64,000 nucleotides of DNA. Origin: Viola odorata (Eukaryota; Streptophyta; Magnoliopsida; Malpighiales; Violaceae). Within the stretch, counting starts at the first letter, position 1; each line of letters begins with the position of its first letter. Shown piece after piece: positions 20,900 through 30,971 of the stretch. The notes under the pieces were generated by a model. That model made no database searches. It saw only the letters and a program-made list of their open reading frames with translations, and was not told the DNA's origin. The stretch is taken from assembly GCA_963691705.1 (NCBI GenBank), contig OY829539.1, forward strand, positions 45,517,656 to 45,581,655. Direction: 5' to 3'. The translations under genes were made by a program, and so were the position numbers.

Positions 20900-23304
20900 C
20901 TATTGCGTGGCAGCCTCGCTGTCCCCTTGCCCTTCGTTACCCCCCATCCTCTCTCGGCGAAAACGGTCATCTGTAAGATCCCCTGATCCTTTCCGAAAAG
21001 CTTCAATGAGGGCCTCAGCGTCGTACACATCCTCCCCGTGAATATCCACGAAGCAGTCAGACATGATACGGGTCGTATTCTCAATGTACCACTTGCCCTC
21101 CTCGGATGACTCTTTCTCTAACACGGCTTTTTCCTCTTGTAATGCCCGCCTTTGCAACTCTCTCTGTCGTCAGAGCAGCCTCAAGATCAGACACCTTAGT
21201 GGCCTCTGACATTCCCCTGGCTACCTTAAAATCTTTCTTGGTCATCGCCAAGGCTATCACCAACCTTTGACATTCTCCTGACAGTTTCTTCCTGTCTTCC
21301 TACTCCTTAGCAAGCTCCTCAGAAAGTTGGTAATGGGCAGCGGAAAGCTTATCCGTGGTAGAATAAGGGAGCTAACCTTTTGCGACATGTGCAATGACCA
21401 ATAGTGGAACTGAGAGAAGGAAGAAAACAAGGTGGAGCGTAGCATACCCATCTGCTCGTCAACAGTTCGAATAAGAAATTCCTCCCTCTCCTCAGGGGAT
21501 GTTAATGCATAAGCAGATAAGAAGGAGGAAATCCCGACAGAGCTATCGCCCCTAACAGCCGCGAATCCCAAACTGCGCAAGTTACTCAAGTCAAGTTGAT
21601 GAGTAACGGGCCCAGACTCCATCAGGCTCAGATCAGCCATGAGATGAGGAGTAGTAACCTCATCCTCGGAAGGTCGGTACATCAAGGCATTGGAGGGAAC
21701 GAAGAATAGAGTAGTTGGGGATGGAGGCTGATTAGAAGAAGTACCTCCAGGAAGCCCAAAAGAAATGTGAGGTTGAAAAGCTGACAAGTCAGCTCCCGTT
21801 AAGTCCTCGTGAAATCCCATGACCTGGGACAAAGAAGTAGGAAGCGGTGATTCGAAGGAGTTGGGCGAAGTGTCAAAGGGCCCAGAAACGCCCATAGTGC
21901 CCAAAAAGTCAAAAGACTGACCGCTAGATGGCACCGTCGAAGCAAAAATAGTAGTGGTCTCCCCCTCAAGGATAGCAGGACCCGTGGGAAAGCTTACGCT
22001 TTCCCCACCAAGTCGTGGCCTCTTCTCAGGGCGGCAAAGACGTGGGACAAGTCCATATCGCCTGATTGCGGCAATGGAGCAGAGGCAATAGTGGTGTCCT
22101 GCAGAAAGAACAGCGAGAAGCGTAAGAAAGAAAAGAAAACATTAATGAGCGTCAAGAGGCAACGCACTGGATAACACAGTCATGAAAAGAAACGCGTACA
22201 GTGGAGACCTCAGAAGAATTTTCCGCGTTTCAAGGTGAAGTAAGGGCGGCAACGCGCCTTGTTCTCTTCTTCTTTTTCCTTTTCACGGGTGCTTGGGAAG
22301 AGGACGCCCGAACTGGAGCAACGACAACAGATATGACGGGAATAGAAATAGGAACGGTGGCGGTTCCCTCACCAACCACGGAAAGAGCCATTTGCACAGG
22401 ATTTACAATTACAGTAGATGACACAACTGGGTTAACAGCGGCAGCAGCAGCGGCAGCGGCAACTTCCTCTTTTTCCTTCCTCCTTAGAGCCCTCTTCTCT
22501 CATCTCCTAACGGTCTCTGGCTTCCAACTGGGATCGGGAACTGCACAATTACGACATAACGTTAGCGTTAGTATCGCTTGAAACAACGAAGAAAATGACA
22601 CAACACTCACTCTCAACACAGGCTTTAATATCAGTCCCGCATGCCAAATTGCGAGTGTGAACGCTAATGTCCAACTCGAGCAGTGTGTTGAACCAACCTA
22701 GCTCAGGTTGGAGAAGAGTCGGTCGTCGACCCCAGGCACTATCTCTGATATTATGGTTAAAACCGGTTTGCCACCGGGGGCTAGGCAGTTCGATGACAAA
22801 GAATTCTTTTTTCCAATCTTCAATAGAAGACTCAAGGTGCAGGAGTTTCCAGGTGAAGGGTTTAAGAGAGTCATCATCACAACGGGGTGATATTGCTATC
22901 ACACCTCTACGGCTATACAATTAGAAAAATGATTTAAGTAATAAAAGGGAAGGAGAGTCAATCCCTTTATATTTACAGAGTTCTAGAAATGCGTAAACGC
23001 AACAGTACGCGTTGGGAGTTAACTAGACGGGATTCACATCCAGAGCAACAAGCAGACTTTCAACGAAAGAATTAAGAGGAAATTTGAAACCATAGCCAAA
23101 CATCTTGGCATATAAAAGCCTACTATTGCCAGGCATCACACTATTGAGGCGGAGTGAATAAGAAGCAACAGAAACCTTACAATCCTCAGGAATATGGGCA
23201 TTGTAGTTGGTTAAATGGTCTTGAAGTATGGTTGGAGAGGTGATGGTGGTGACAGTGTTTTCAATTTTTTCCTCATCAACAGACTTGGAATGAGTTTTAG
23301 CCAT
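20900..23304 (-). pseudogene. Left Tat antisense ORF D (gypsy-type transposon domain plus coiled coil)
   Basis: Antisense to pol and homologous to the right-hand copy at 33751-35996. It starts at ATG 23304 (MAKTHSK). The first exon has the plant gypsy-type transposon domain (VMPGNSRLLYAKMFGYGF, later LKPFTWKLLHLES). It is interrupted by stops near 23023 (NPV*) and about 22.94 kb, but the frame stays aligned. A basic/alanine-rich second segment lies at about 22.55-22.2 kb. A serine/proline-rich segment follows at 21934-21257, then a coiled-coil C-terminus ending at TAA 20900. Introns in the right copy appear conserved in position. Function unknown; RNA-binding or structural roles are guesses. 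Confidence 0.65.
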
Positions 23305-23470
23305 GGTAAAAAACAAAGAAAAGATGAAGAAGATGACAGATGAGGATAGAAATACCTTTTTGGAAGAAAACTTGGAATGCCCAAACAATGGAAGGAAGAA
23401 ACGTAAGTCATCTTGAGAGGATGAAGCGAAAATAGAATGACAAAAGAGGGAAAAAGAAACATGTTTTGGG

Positions 23471-23477
23471 TTTTATA
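23471..23477 (-). promoter_or_regulatory. TATA box of left antisense ORF D
   Basis: TATAAAA on the minus strand, about 167 bp before the ATG at 23304, in the position matching the TATATATAA upstream of the right copy. Confidence 0.5.
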
Positions 23478-23892
23478 ACCCTAGCAGTTAGACAAAATGA
23501 CTATCGTAACAGTCGTCGCGTGTGTGACACGTTACGAGGAAAAGACACAAGTAATGAGTATGATTCTAGAGAAGCGAGAAGACGCTTCGATCTCGCCAAT
23601 TCCTAGGGCACGCCAACCCCTAGTGCCTCCACGAACAGACACGTGTATTCTGGGCATCATGACTTCTCTCTCGCATTAATGAGGGAATCTCGAGCATTAA
23701 ATGCTCTGAAAAGTGGAATCAATTTTCAAATCAAGACAAGCGCAATAATGCGAAAACCCAGATAATGCGGCGCAATGTTAACTCCACGGGCAGCTGTTGA
23801 GATAATGCAAAAGAAAGAGATAACGCTACGAAGATCAATCATTATTCAAAGGAGAATCCTAAATGCTGTTACCAGGCATGCGTTATTAGTTA

Positions 23893-26106
23893 TTACAAAC
23901 CAAATGGGATCAATGTTCGGAATAAGAAAGAAATAGTAACGGGGATGAGAGGAGCTCTTGATGTCCTCCACGGCATCAGCATCGTCCGATTACGGGAGCG
24001 CCCCGACATAGCCCCCGTCGCCTCCCTCTTCCTCTCATGAAGAAAGAAAACCTTCTTCCACCAGTTTATCTTTGAGGGCACCTTCGCCAGATCCGCGTCA
24101 CAAGCCAATATCTCTTCACGAAGAAAAGAATTTCTCTTGTCAGCCGACACCAGCTCTGCCTCCAACAACCCAACTTTGGCCTTCCCCTTAACCAGCTCTG
24201 CCTCTAGCAACTCAACTTTGGCTTTCCCCTTAGACTTCTCCCTTGCAAGCTCGGTGCGACAATCATTCAGCTCTACCAGGGTACGAGTCTAAAGTCGTGT
24301 CAACTCCTTCACTTTAGTCAAGGCGGCATCCAACCGCCCCTTCGAGTCAGGCGAACCTCGAAGCCTGTCACCATGAGCCTCAAGAAAGTAATGCACTTGG
24401 CGGAAGCCGCCCAGTGCGTCATTCAGAACACGTGCGTGCTGAATATCAGGGGGAAGCCGCAACAACTCTTCTTTATCCTTAGGTGAGCCAAATATTTCAC
24501 CTACCAGGAAGGCCGACGGCTAGTCTCGCGATAACGGGTCCGACACCCCCAAGGCACGAAGCCCGCTAGTGCCAAAGGTTGATAAATCCAATCGATAAGA
24601 AGGAACCCTTTGAGGGCCCTGAGGAGAAAGGTTGGCGATAAATGAGGGAGTGGAACCCTTGACAGAATCGTCGACGCCTGAAATAGAAGTAAAGAATAAT
24701 GGTTGTGGACCCCCAGTCGGTGGGTCAGGAAGTGCGTTTGGGCCAGGAGCTGGCATTACCACGTCAGGAATGCAAGAAGAAATAGGAGAGTCAGGGATGT
24801 CAGTTGGCGGAAGCGAATCTACCCCTACTGGAGCTTCAGTAACCTTAGGAGGGAAGACAGTTGACGCCTCAGTAATTCTTGTTGACACCTCAGTCACTCT
24901 TGTTGTTTGAGATGTGCTCGCCACCGTAGACACATCAACCCCCATGATAGGGACCTCATCAACCTTTTTTGAAGAAATCCCAGCGGCCAGATTGTCTTTA
25001 CTCTGAGTTTCTTTCGTTGAGTAGCGGAAGCATGATGAAGCTCTATCTCGATATCCATATCCTCGCTATCGCTATCAGTTATCCTGGTAACGGGTCGACT
25101 CAAATTTACTCCTCTGCCTCGAACTGGTAGCCAATTGTCAAGGAAACGAGAGGCTCGAGCAGAGATACCGCGCCCTCCCCCTGCGACTGTCTTAGTTCTC
25201 CTCTTCTTCGGCGGAGCACTTTGGGCACTCTGATTGCTGGGACCCTCGGGTGGTGGAGAAGCTGGCAGCGTTTGGAGCGGTACCACGTTCAAAGGAGCGT
25301 CATTTCCCCCAGACGACTGACCCTCAGTGTTTTCTGCCAAGGAAAGGTGTTAGAACAACAAGCGAATCGAAGCAATAACGTAGGAAGAGGAAAACTCACC
25401 TATGATGCACTCTTCCAAACGCCTGTACAAAGCGAATTCTCAAATTCGGAAAGAGGTGTTTATCTCTAACAAGGCGTTAGCATGAGCTAACTCATCTCTA
25501 GACAACACCACTGGGTTTACCCAGGCAGCACTAGTAATCTCTCGATTGAAACCCCCATGCTACAAACGAGAAGGCAGTTCGAGAGCGAAGAAACCGCTCT
25601 TCTAGTTAGTCACAGTCTCCTCAAAGCCCTGGAACTTCTGCCAGAACGATTGCACAAACGCGTCATTCCACCTTGGGGCGATATCAACTAAACAGTTGTG
25701 GTAATTCAAGCTAAAGAATTTGCATATTAAATTGACGGATGGAACAAAGATACTCTTCATCTCGCAAGCGCGAAGAAAGGCGTAAAGGCCACACCAATAA
25801 GAAGGGGTTATCTGAGCGGGATTAAGATCATATAGGCGTAGCAATTTCTCTACAGAGGTATGAATTGGGAGACGAAATCCATAAAGGAACATCTTAAAGT
25901 AAACCATTCTATACTTTCCCCACAACGGATCGTGAAGCCGCTGACCGTCCTCGAGAATGAAAGGGGAATAGTTAGGGGGAAAGAAGACACCGTAACCCTC
26001 TAATTCGGCCTTCAGAACCGTTGAGCATGAGAAAATACTAGGTGTTATTTCGATTTCTGGATCTAAGGGTCTCTGAAAACCCTTGGTAGCTCTAGTATGA
26101 TGCATA
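23893..26106 (-). pseudogene. Left Tat antisense ORF C (gypsy-type transposon domain plus coiled coil)
   Basis: Homologous to the right copy at 30972-33089. From ATG 26106 the N-terminal domain reads through VLKAELEGYGVFF, YFKMFLYGFRLP and NPAQITPSYWCGLYAFLRACE, then meets stops after 25602 (ETVTN*). A splice acceptor TTGGCAG lies just before the second part (25340 down), which begins GGNDAPLNVVPLQTLP, exactly where the right copy resumes after its intron. A Ser/Pro-rich segment (24945-24520) and a coiled coil (about 24.3-24.0 kb) follow. Broken by several stops. Function unknown. Confidence 0.65.
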
Positions 26107-26602
26107 TCGAACCAGTAAAAGAAAAACCAGAGCGTAAGAGGAGCAAAATACCTTGAGGAAGAAACTGATGAATAGACCGCTGGCGCCGATGAACGGTTGA
26201 AGGAATTTCCCTCGAGCAAAAGAAGAAGCAGAAAGAAAGAATAACAGAGAAAAATTCGAAGCGCGAGTAAAAGTGTAAGAAGAAAGCAGTTATTTCCTTT
26301 TAAAGGTCAAAACTCAGTGACTGAGCGACCTGTGAGAACAAAACACGCGCAAAGTAGAAAACGATACGTGGAACGGGCTCAGAGGAATACTTATGGCTAA
26401 GCATTTAGATCCTTGAAGGAAGGTGGTTAGTGATTGGAAAGTGAAGAACGGTTGCCTCGAGCGATAATTCATCGCTCAGCATTAACTGTCTAAGGACTGT
26501 AGAAGTTAACGCGAAGTATAATAGCAAGAAAACAAGAACCAAAAATGTTATTTTATTCATGATAAGCCATACGGCATCTACAATGTGCATGGTGCGTAAA
26601 GA

Positions 26603-27022
26603 TTAATCCTCGTCAGACCAGTAAGAAGGCCAGTAAGAGTTATCTCTATCCGAAGGCGGAAACTCCTCGTCAGCAAAAGGGAAAGGCTCGTCACCCCTTT
26701 TCTCTCGACCGGGCTTTGACGGACTTGACTCCCTCTTAGTGGCAGGAGCCGCTACCTTGACGCCGATGTCGCTGGAGGAACCCCCTTCCATGAAATGACT
26801 GATGTGAGGAAACAGTTCATCGCCCCTATGAACAGTAGGGACATAGGGGTCAAAAGGTACGCTGGCTGCCTCGAAGGCCTTCCTCTTCGGCCTCTTACGA
26901 CCCTTGCACCGGGCAGGTCGCCTTTTCAGACACGGTGAAGGAGGATCGTCAGAATCTAGCGAAGTCGGAGGAGTCAGTGGAGACTCGCGCTCAATGACAT
27001 CTATGAAATACGAATCAGCCAT
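26603..27022 (-). CDS. Left Tat antisense ORF B (small acidic-tailed protein)
   Basis: 139 codons, open. The N-terminus has the shared block LTPPTSLDSDDPPS, a basic middle (RCKGRKRPKRKAF) that could be a nuclear localisation signal, and an aromatic/acidic end (WPSYWSDED). The right copy (30024-30479) has the same layout, with PTPPTSPDSDNPPS and DMDWADED. No domain recognised; the acidic end would suit an interaction tail. Antisense to pol, with its own TATTTAA. Confidence 0.6.
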   Translation of the reverse strand: MADSYFIDVIERESPLTPPTSLDSDDPPSPCLKRRPARCKGRKRPKRKAFEAASVPFDPYVPTVHRGDELFPHISHFMEGGSSSDIGVKVAAPATKRESSPSKPGREKRGDEPFPFADEEFPPSDRDNSYWPSYWSDED

Positions 27023-27091
27023 GGAATCTTAAGCAATCTCAATGGAGAAATGTGAAGAAGAAGATGAACAAGAAAAAGAAGAAAAAACCCC

Positions 27092-27099
27092 ATTAAATA
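27092..27099 (-). promoter_or_regulatory. TATA-like box of left antisense ORF B
   Basis: TATTTAAT on the minus strand, 70 bp before the ATG at 27022. The right copy has TATTTAAG at the matching place. Confidence 0.45.
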
Positions 27100-27365
27100 G
27101 TTGAAGCGAAGAGACCTTCCCTTCTTCTCGCACAACCTTTGAGAGAAATCAATGCACTTCAAGAAGAACGATCTTAATTATAGAATCGGATCCTGTGATC
27201 ACGCATGTCAGAATTTCTCACTGATCAAGAGACACCAAAAAAGCGCCCAATCAGTTGATACTGAGGAGGCGACGCGAAACTAAAGAAGAATGGTTCGCGA
27301 GAGTAACCTTCACCACCTGGCGAACAAGGAAAAACAAGTGCTACAGAAGTCCAACCAATGGCAGA

Positions 27366-27383
27366 CTCATTTTCAGTTGGGCT
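27366..27383. repeat. 18-bp repeat bracketing antisense ORF A (left copy, outer)
   Basis: CTCATTTTCAGTTGGGCT. Exact copies lie at 28108-28125, and inverted at 28961-28978 and 29684-29701, so ORF A of each element has one copy on each side. Confidence 0.85.
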
Positions 27384-27539
27384 GATGTGGCACTCAACTA
27401 AAACGTCAAGTGGCACGTTGCGAAAAGAAAGAAGAAAAACGCAAGATAACGAAAAGATACTTTATTTAGGGCCTAACGGCCCGGGCATACATCCATACAA
27501 AGAAAAGAAAAGAAAATATAGGATGGCGACAACCGACGG

Positions 27540-27921
27540 TCAAGACTGGGACCCAGCATCATCATCCTCTGGCAAAGTAGGGACCGCCCTCAAAGCATCC
27601 GCCACAGAGGTCAGCTCGGAGGAGGAGATCCTCATGCCCTTCAAACAGCAGTTCAGCAGATCCTTCCTCTGCTGCAGCATGGTAATCACCACCTCGATGC
27701 GGGAGACAGTAGCAACCAACTTTGACACATTCTCTAGAAGACTGAAATCCTCCAGAGAAGCTGCACCAAGCCTGGACCGAAGAGGAGTCAGCATCCCTTG
27801 AAGCTCTAGGACATCCTCAGAAGTGTTGATCAGCACATTTTCCAGAAAGCCGACGTCACCGTCGTTGAGGTTTTTTAGAGTGTGGGTTTTGGAAATCAAG
27901 AAGTTCTTGGTGAGACTGTCT
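27540..27921 (-). pseudogene. Left Tat antisense ORF A (small helical protein), start codon lost
   Basis: About 127 codons homologous to 29141-29524 (NFLISKTHTLKNL, MLQQRKDLLNCCLKGMR, SELTSVADALR). Predicted to be almost all helix with leucine/valine heptads. The codon aligned with the right copy's ATG reads ATA here, so initiation would need an upstream ATG (28112 in the same frame). No known domain recognised; function unknown. It is antisense to pol and lies next to the 3' LTR. Confidence 0.6.
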
Positions 27922-27979
27922 ATGATGAAAATGCTAAGAAGTGCTAAAAAGATGTGAAATTTACGCGGGGGAAGTTCAA

Positions 27980-27986
27980 ATTTATA
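27980..27986 (-). promoter_or_regulatory. TATA box of left antisense ORF A
   Basis: TATAAAT on the minus strand, about 60 bp before the ORF. The right copy has TATAAAT at 29072, also about 65 bp upstream of its ATG. Confidence 0.55.
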
Positions 27987-28271
27987 AGCCTCGAGAAAAG
28001 GCAGTGAAAAGACATGTTCCTCGATTACTGAGCCACCCGTTATCTCGAGGACCGGCAAGCACGACATGGAGGCAAGCTGAAGTGATAGCACTTGGTAAAC
28101 ACTCGGGCTCATTTTCAGTTGGGCTTATGATAACAATAGAGGCAATTCTAGGGGTATTTCCGTCCCTACCTCAGCATTAAGGCCGGAACACTATAGCCCT
28201 TATTGTGTGTCTGCCGCCAAGGTTGCCGCCCCTTATCCAGCGAGGAACCCTGGGATGGTCGACATCAGCGT

Positions 28272-28296
28272 GGGGGGGGAGGGGAGGGGAGGGGGG
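28272..28296 (+). other. G-quadruplex-type G-runs in LTR
   Basis: Four runs of 8, 4, 4 and 6 guanines, each separated by a single A. This fits a very short-loop G-quadruplex motif in the U3 part of the left element's LTR. Confidence 0.85.
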
Positions 28297-28591
28297 TCTC
28301 ACGCGTCATCAACCCACACGCACAGCGTTATCCCATCCCAGGTCAGCTATGATGTCACTCTAAGCATTATCTTTCCTAGATAACGCCTGATAAGATTTTG
28401 TTTTCTGCCGAAGGATGTATGGCGAAACGGCTCCTCTCAGATCAGTGCTCACGACGGTCCGCGGTACCTGCAAGGCGCCGGAGGGGGTCTCCGGTGGAAA
28501 CACTCCGATGCTTAAGTCAGTATGTGTACTGAATTTGGCAGAGCTTGGGCCAGTTAGAGTATACTTACCCACCTCCTTTGAGGGAGAGGTG

Positions 28592-28599
28592 TATATATA
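28592..28599 (+). promoter_or_regulatory. LTR TATA box
   Basis: TATATATA in GTGTATATATAGAAG, 464 bp into the left LTR. It is symmetric, so it could serve either strand. The plus-strand context resembles a plant LTR core promoter. Confidence 0.5.
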
Positions 28600-29071
28600 G
28601 AAGAATTGAGCATTTCCACGTTTGGGAATAGCTGGAGAGCTATCCCTACCGTTAGGGATCGTGGTTCGCCCCTCGGATGATATGTTACCGTGGCGATAGC
28701 CATGGGATAAATGTTACCACGATAGGGTAGTGACTGAGTTGTCCCCTTGACGCGTGGTATTCCTCAGAATGAGACAGCTCCTCGAGCCATCTAGAAGGTT
28801 TGTTTGGGGAGACTCCTGAGCACTGTTTTGCCCTCGTGGCATCAACCTCTGGGGTAGGCGATGGCCCTCTATCCACCGCGGCGGTGGGAACAGTGATTTC
28901 TTCTTTCAGTTCAGGGCAATAGACGGAAATACCCTTTTCCTTAGGTGGATTGTTATCATAAGCCCAACTGAAAATGAGCCCGAGTGTTCACCAAGGGCTA
29001 ATGCCCCTTCTCCGTGAGGTACCAGAGCGTTTCCTCGTCAGAAAGTGGTTTAGATGATTTTTGTCAGGGCT

Positions 29072-29078
29072 TATAAAT
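29072..29078 (+). promoter_or_regulatory. TATA box of right antisense ORF A
   Basis: TATAAAT, 63 bp before the ATG of ORF A; conserved in the left copy. Confidence 0.55.
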
Positions 29079-29140
29079 TGAAGTTTCTTCTGCGCAAGTT
29101 TCCTCGCACTTGCACGTCCCTTTCTTTTCCATATTTCGCC

Positions 29141-29524
29141 ATGGATGAACTGACCCGAAATTTCCTGATCTCCAAAACTTTGACCTTGAAGAACCTTACT
29201 GAAGGTGACATCGGCTTCCTGGAGAGGATGATCACCAAGACCTCGGATGATGTCCTGGAGTTGCAGGGGATACTTACTCCTATTTTGTCCAAACAGCTGG
29301 GAATATCTTTGGAGGACTTCCGTCCTTTGGAGAGCTTGGCGAAGCTGGCCACTACTACTGCCCACCTTGACGTGGTTGCCTCGATGCTGCAGCAGCGGAA
29401 GGATTTGCTGGTCTGCTGCTTGAAGGGGATGAGGGCCTGCTCCGCTGAGCTGACCTCCGTTGCTGACGCGCTGAGGGATATCCTGGTCGTACCAGGGGAG
29501 GATGATGCAGGATCCAATGCCTGA
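29141..29524 (+). CDS. Right Tat antisense ORF A (small helical protein)
   Basis: 127 codons, intact, starting MDELTRNFLISKTLTLKNL. I prefer this ATG over the in-frame one at 29054 because homology with the left copy starts here and the TATA box lies between them. The protein is leucine-rich and probably all helical (LEDFRPLESLAKLATTTAH, MLQQRKDLLVCCLKGMR), with an acidic C-terminus. It has no transmembrane segment and no catalytic motif. A polyadenylation-like AATAAA follows at about 29606. Bracketed by an 18-bp repeat. Function unknown. Confidence 0.6.
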   Translation: MDELTRNFLISKTLTLKNLTEGDIGFLERMITKTSDDVLELQGILTPILSKQLGISLEDFRPLESLAKLATTTAHLDVVASMLQQRKDLLVCCLKGMRACSAELTSVADALRDILVVPGEDDAGSNA

Positions 29525-29683
29525 CGGCTGCCTTTGTTTCCTCTTGTTGCCTTTCTCTTATGCTTTTATGTATATATCTGAACGCTGAGGCCGCTCAGGC
29601 CATAAATAAATGGTTGCTTTTGTTTTGTTTTTTCCAGTCATTTTGTTTATTTCTTGCTGCATTGGCTAAATGTGTTGGTGGCA

Positions 29684-29701
29684 AGCCCAACTGAAAATGA
29701 G
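29684..29701. repeat. 18-bp repeat bracketing antisense ORF A (right copy, outer)
   Basis: AGCCCAACTGAAAATGAG, inverse of the copy at 27366. Its partner on the other side of ORF A is 28961-28978. Confidence 0.85.
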
Positions 29702-29948
29702 TCTTCCTCTGGATGTATTATTTCAGTGGTTGCGTCCCCTAAATGAGCAATGAATGCTTTGACTCAACTGTTTCCAAAGCCGTCGTTCCAGGGGTGAGTG
29801 ATTGGGTAGTTATTTGGTGCCTTTTGGTTGGCGCGTTTAACGAGCAGGTATATTGGTGCCGGATCAGCTTCTGCCATTGCGGTTATTTTTCCCAGACATC
29901 TTAATTGATTTTTTCAGGATCTGTGCGAGGATCGGAGCGCTTCCTGGG

Positions 29949-29956
29949 TTATTTAA
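29949..29956 (+). promoter_or_regulatory. TATA-like box of right antisense ORF B
   Basis: TATTTAAG, 75 bp before the ATG at 30024, followed by a pyrimidine-rich leader. The rest of 29525-30023 has no gene. Confidence 0.45.
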
Positions 29957-30023
29957 GGGAAATGCTTTCCCTTCCCCTGTTCATCTTCATCTTTTCCTTC
30001 TCTTTGCTTTCTTGTAGGTCGGC

Positions 30024-30479
30024 ATGACAGATTTTTGCGGGCGTGATTCCTTGCCAACACCTCCGACTTCGCCGGATTCGGATAATCCTCCTTCGACTCC
30101 TCCGTGGAGACCTACAAAATGTCCTGCTAGACGCCAGGGTCGCAAGAAACCAGTGAAAGTGAAGAAGCAGACCTTTGAGTCCTTCTTTACCGGCTTTGTG
30201 CCCCACTACGCGACGCTACCCAAAAGTGATGAGGCGTCACCGTCTGCCCCTCCTTCTCCTTCTTTTGAGAATAAGGCTCTTTCTCGCGGCACTGATTTAA
30301 AGCTAGCAGCTTCTACCGTTGGGGAGAGTTCTCGTGCCCGTTATGACAAGGCGGTAGCTCATGCGACAAATCTTGTGCCCAAACCTGTCGAACATTTCTT
30401 TTCCTACAACAGTGGATTGTCGTCGTCCCCGGAGGACTACGAGTACTGTTATGACATGGATTGGGCTGATGAGGATTAA
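30024..30479 (+). CDS. Right Tat antisense ORF B (small acidic-tailed protein)
   Basis: 151 codons, intact. Pro/Ser/Asp N-terminus (LPTPPTSPDSDNPPS), basic stretch (ARRQGRKKPVKVKKQ) that could direct nuclear import, then a tail ending EYCYDMDWADED. The two copies keep both ends but differ in the middle, which suggests short functional terminal motifs joined by a free linker. No domain recognised. An ATAAATAAG polyadenylation-like signal lies about 35 bp after the stop. The following 490 bp hold no gene but include the ORF C leader. Confidence 0.6.
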   Translation: MTDFCGRDSLPTPPTSPDSDNPPSTPPWRPTKCPARRQGRKKPVKVKKQTFESFFTGFVPHYATLPKSDEASPSAPPSPSFENKALSRGTDLKLAASTVGESSRARYDKAVAHATNLVPKPVEHFFSYNSGLSSSPEDYEYCYDMDWADED

Positions 30480-30971
30480 CGCCTCTGTGTTGTATATGCC
30501 TATTGGCATTTTATAAATAAGATGATATTTTCTGCCTTTTTCTTTTGTCGTTATTTCCGTTAGCCTACTGGTCCTTGGTGATAGCCAACGTAAACGGTTG
30601 GCTTGGCCGAGGCAGTCGCTTCGCAGTTATCTTGACTGGGTCAACTCTGTCGCCCTTTTGGGGAATCACGCTGAATAACTTCTCTTTTTCTAATTTCTTT
30701 AATGTGCTTCCACGTGGCCAACCTCTTTTTACACGCGTCTCCGTGCGATTGGTGGCTTAATTAATGCGGTGGCGTTTTAATCCTTTAAGAGGGGCCATTT
30801 TTCTTTTTTCAGAACTTTTGCCCTTGCTTCGAATTTTTTCTCTTATCTTCCTTCGTCTTCTTCCCCGAATATCTTACCGGCCATCCGTCGTCGTCCGCCG
30901 ACTCCTCTGTAACTCTCCCCTTTCAAGGTATCAATTCAATCCTTCTCCGATTTCCTTTTTGCTGGTTTGTT

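Larger units (their letters stand above)
28128..28958. repeat. Back-to-back 3' LTR sequence joining the two Tat elements
   Basis: The left edge reads TGATAACAAT (plus strand). The right edge is its exact inverse, ATTGTTATCA. Outside these the homology continues: 28091-28137 and 28949-28995 are inverted copies with one mismatch in 47 bp. Inside, both arms share GGGTATTTCCGTC and later CACGCGTCA and TTATCCCAT, diverging toward the middle. I read this as two related LTRs facing each other, merged or truncated, because 831 bp is little for two. A single LTR with unusually long inverted ends is the alternative. A TATATATA lies at 28592. Confidence 0.55.

Noticed and set aside
29071..29517. 148-codon minus-strand ORF over ORF A
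   Set aside because: Mirror of ORF A; the TATA box and the matching reading frame in both elements favour the plus-strand frame.
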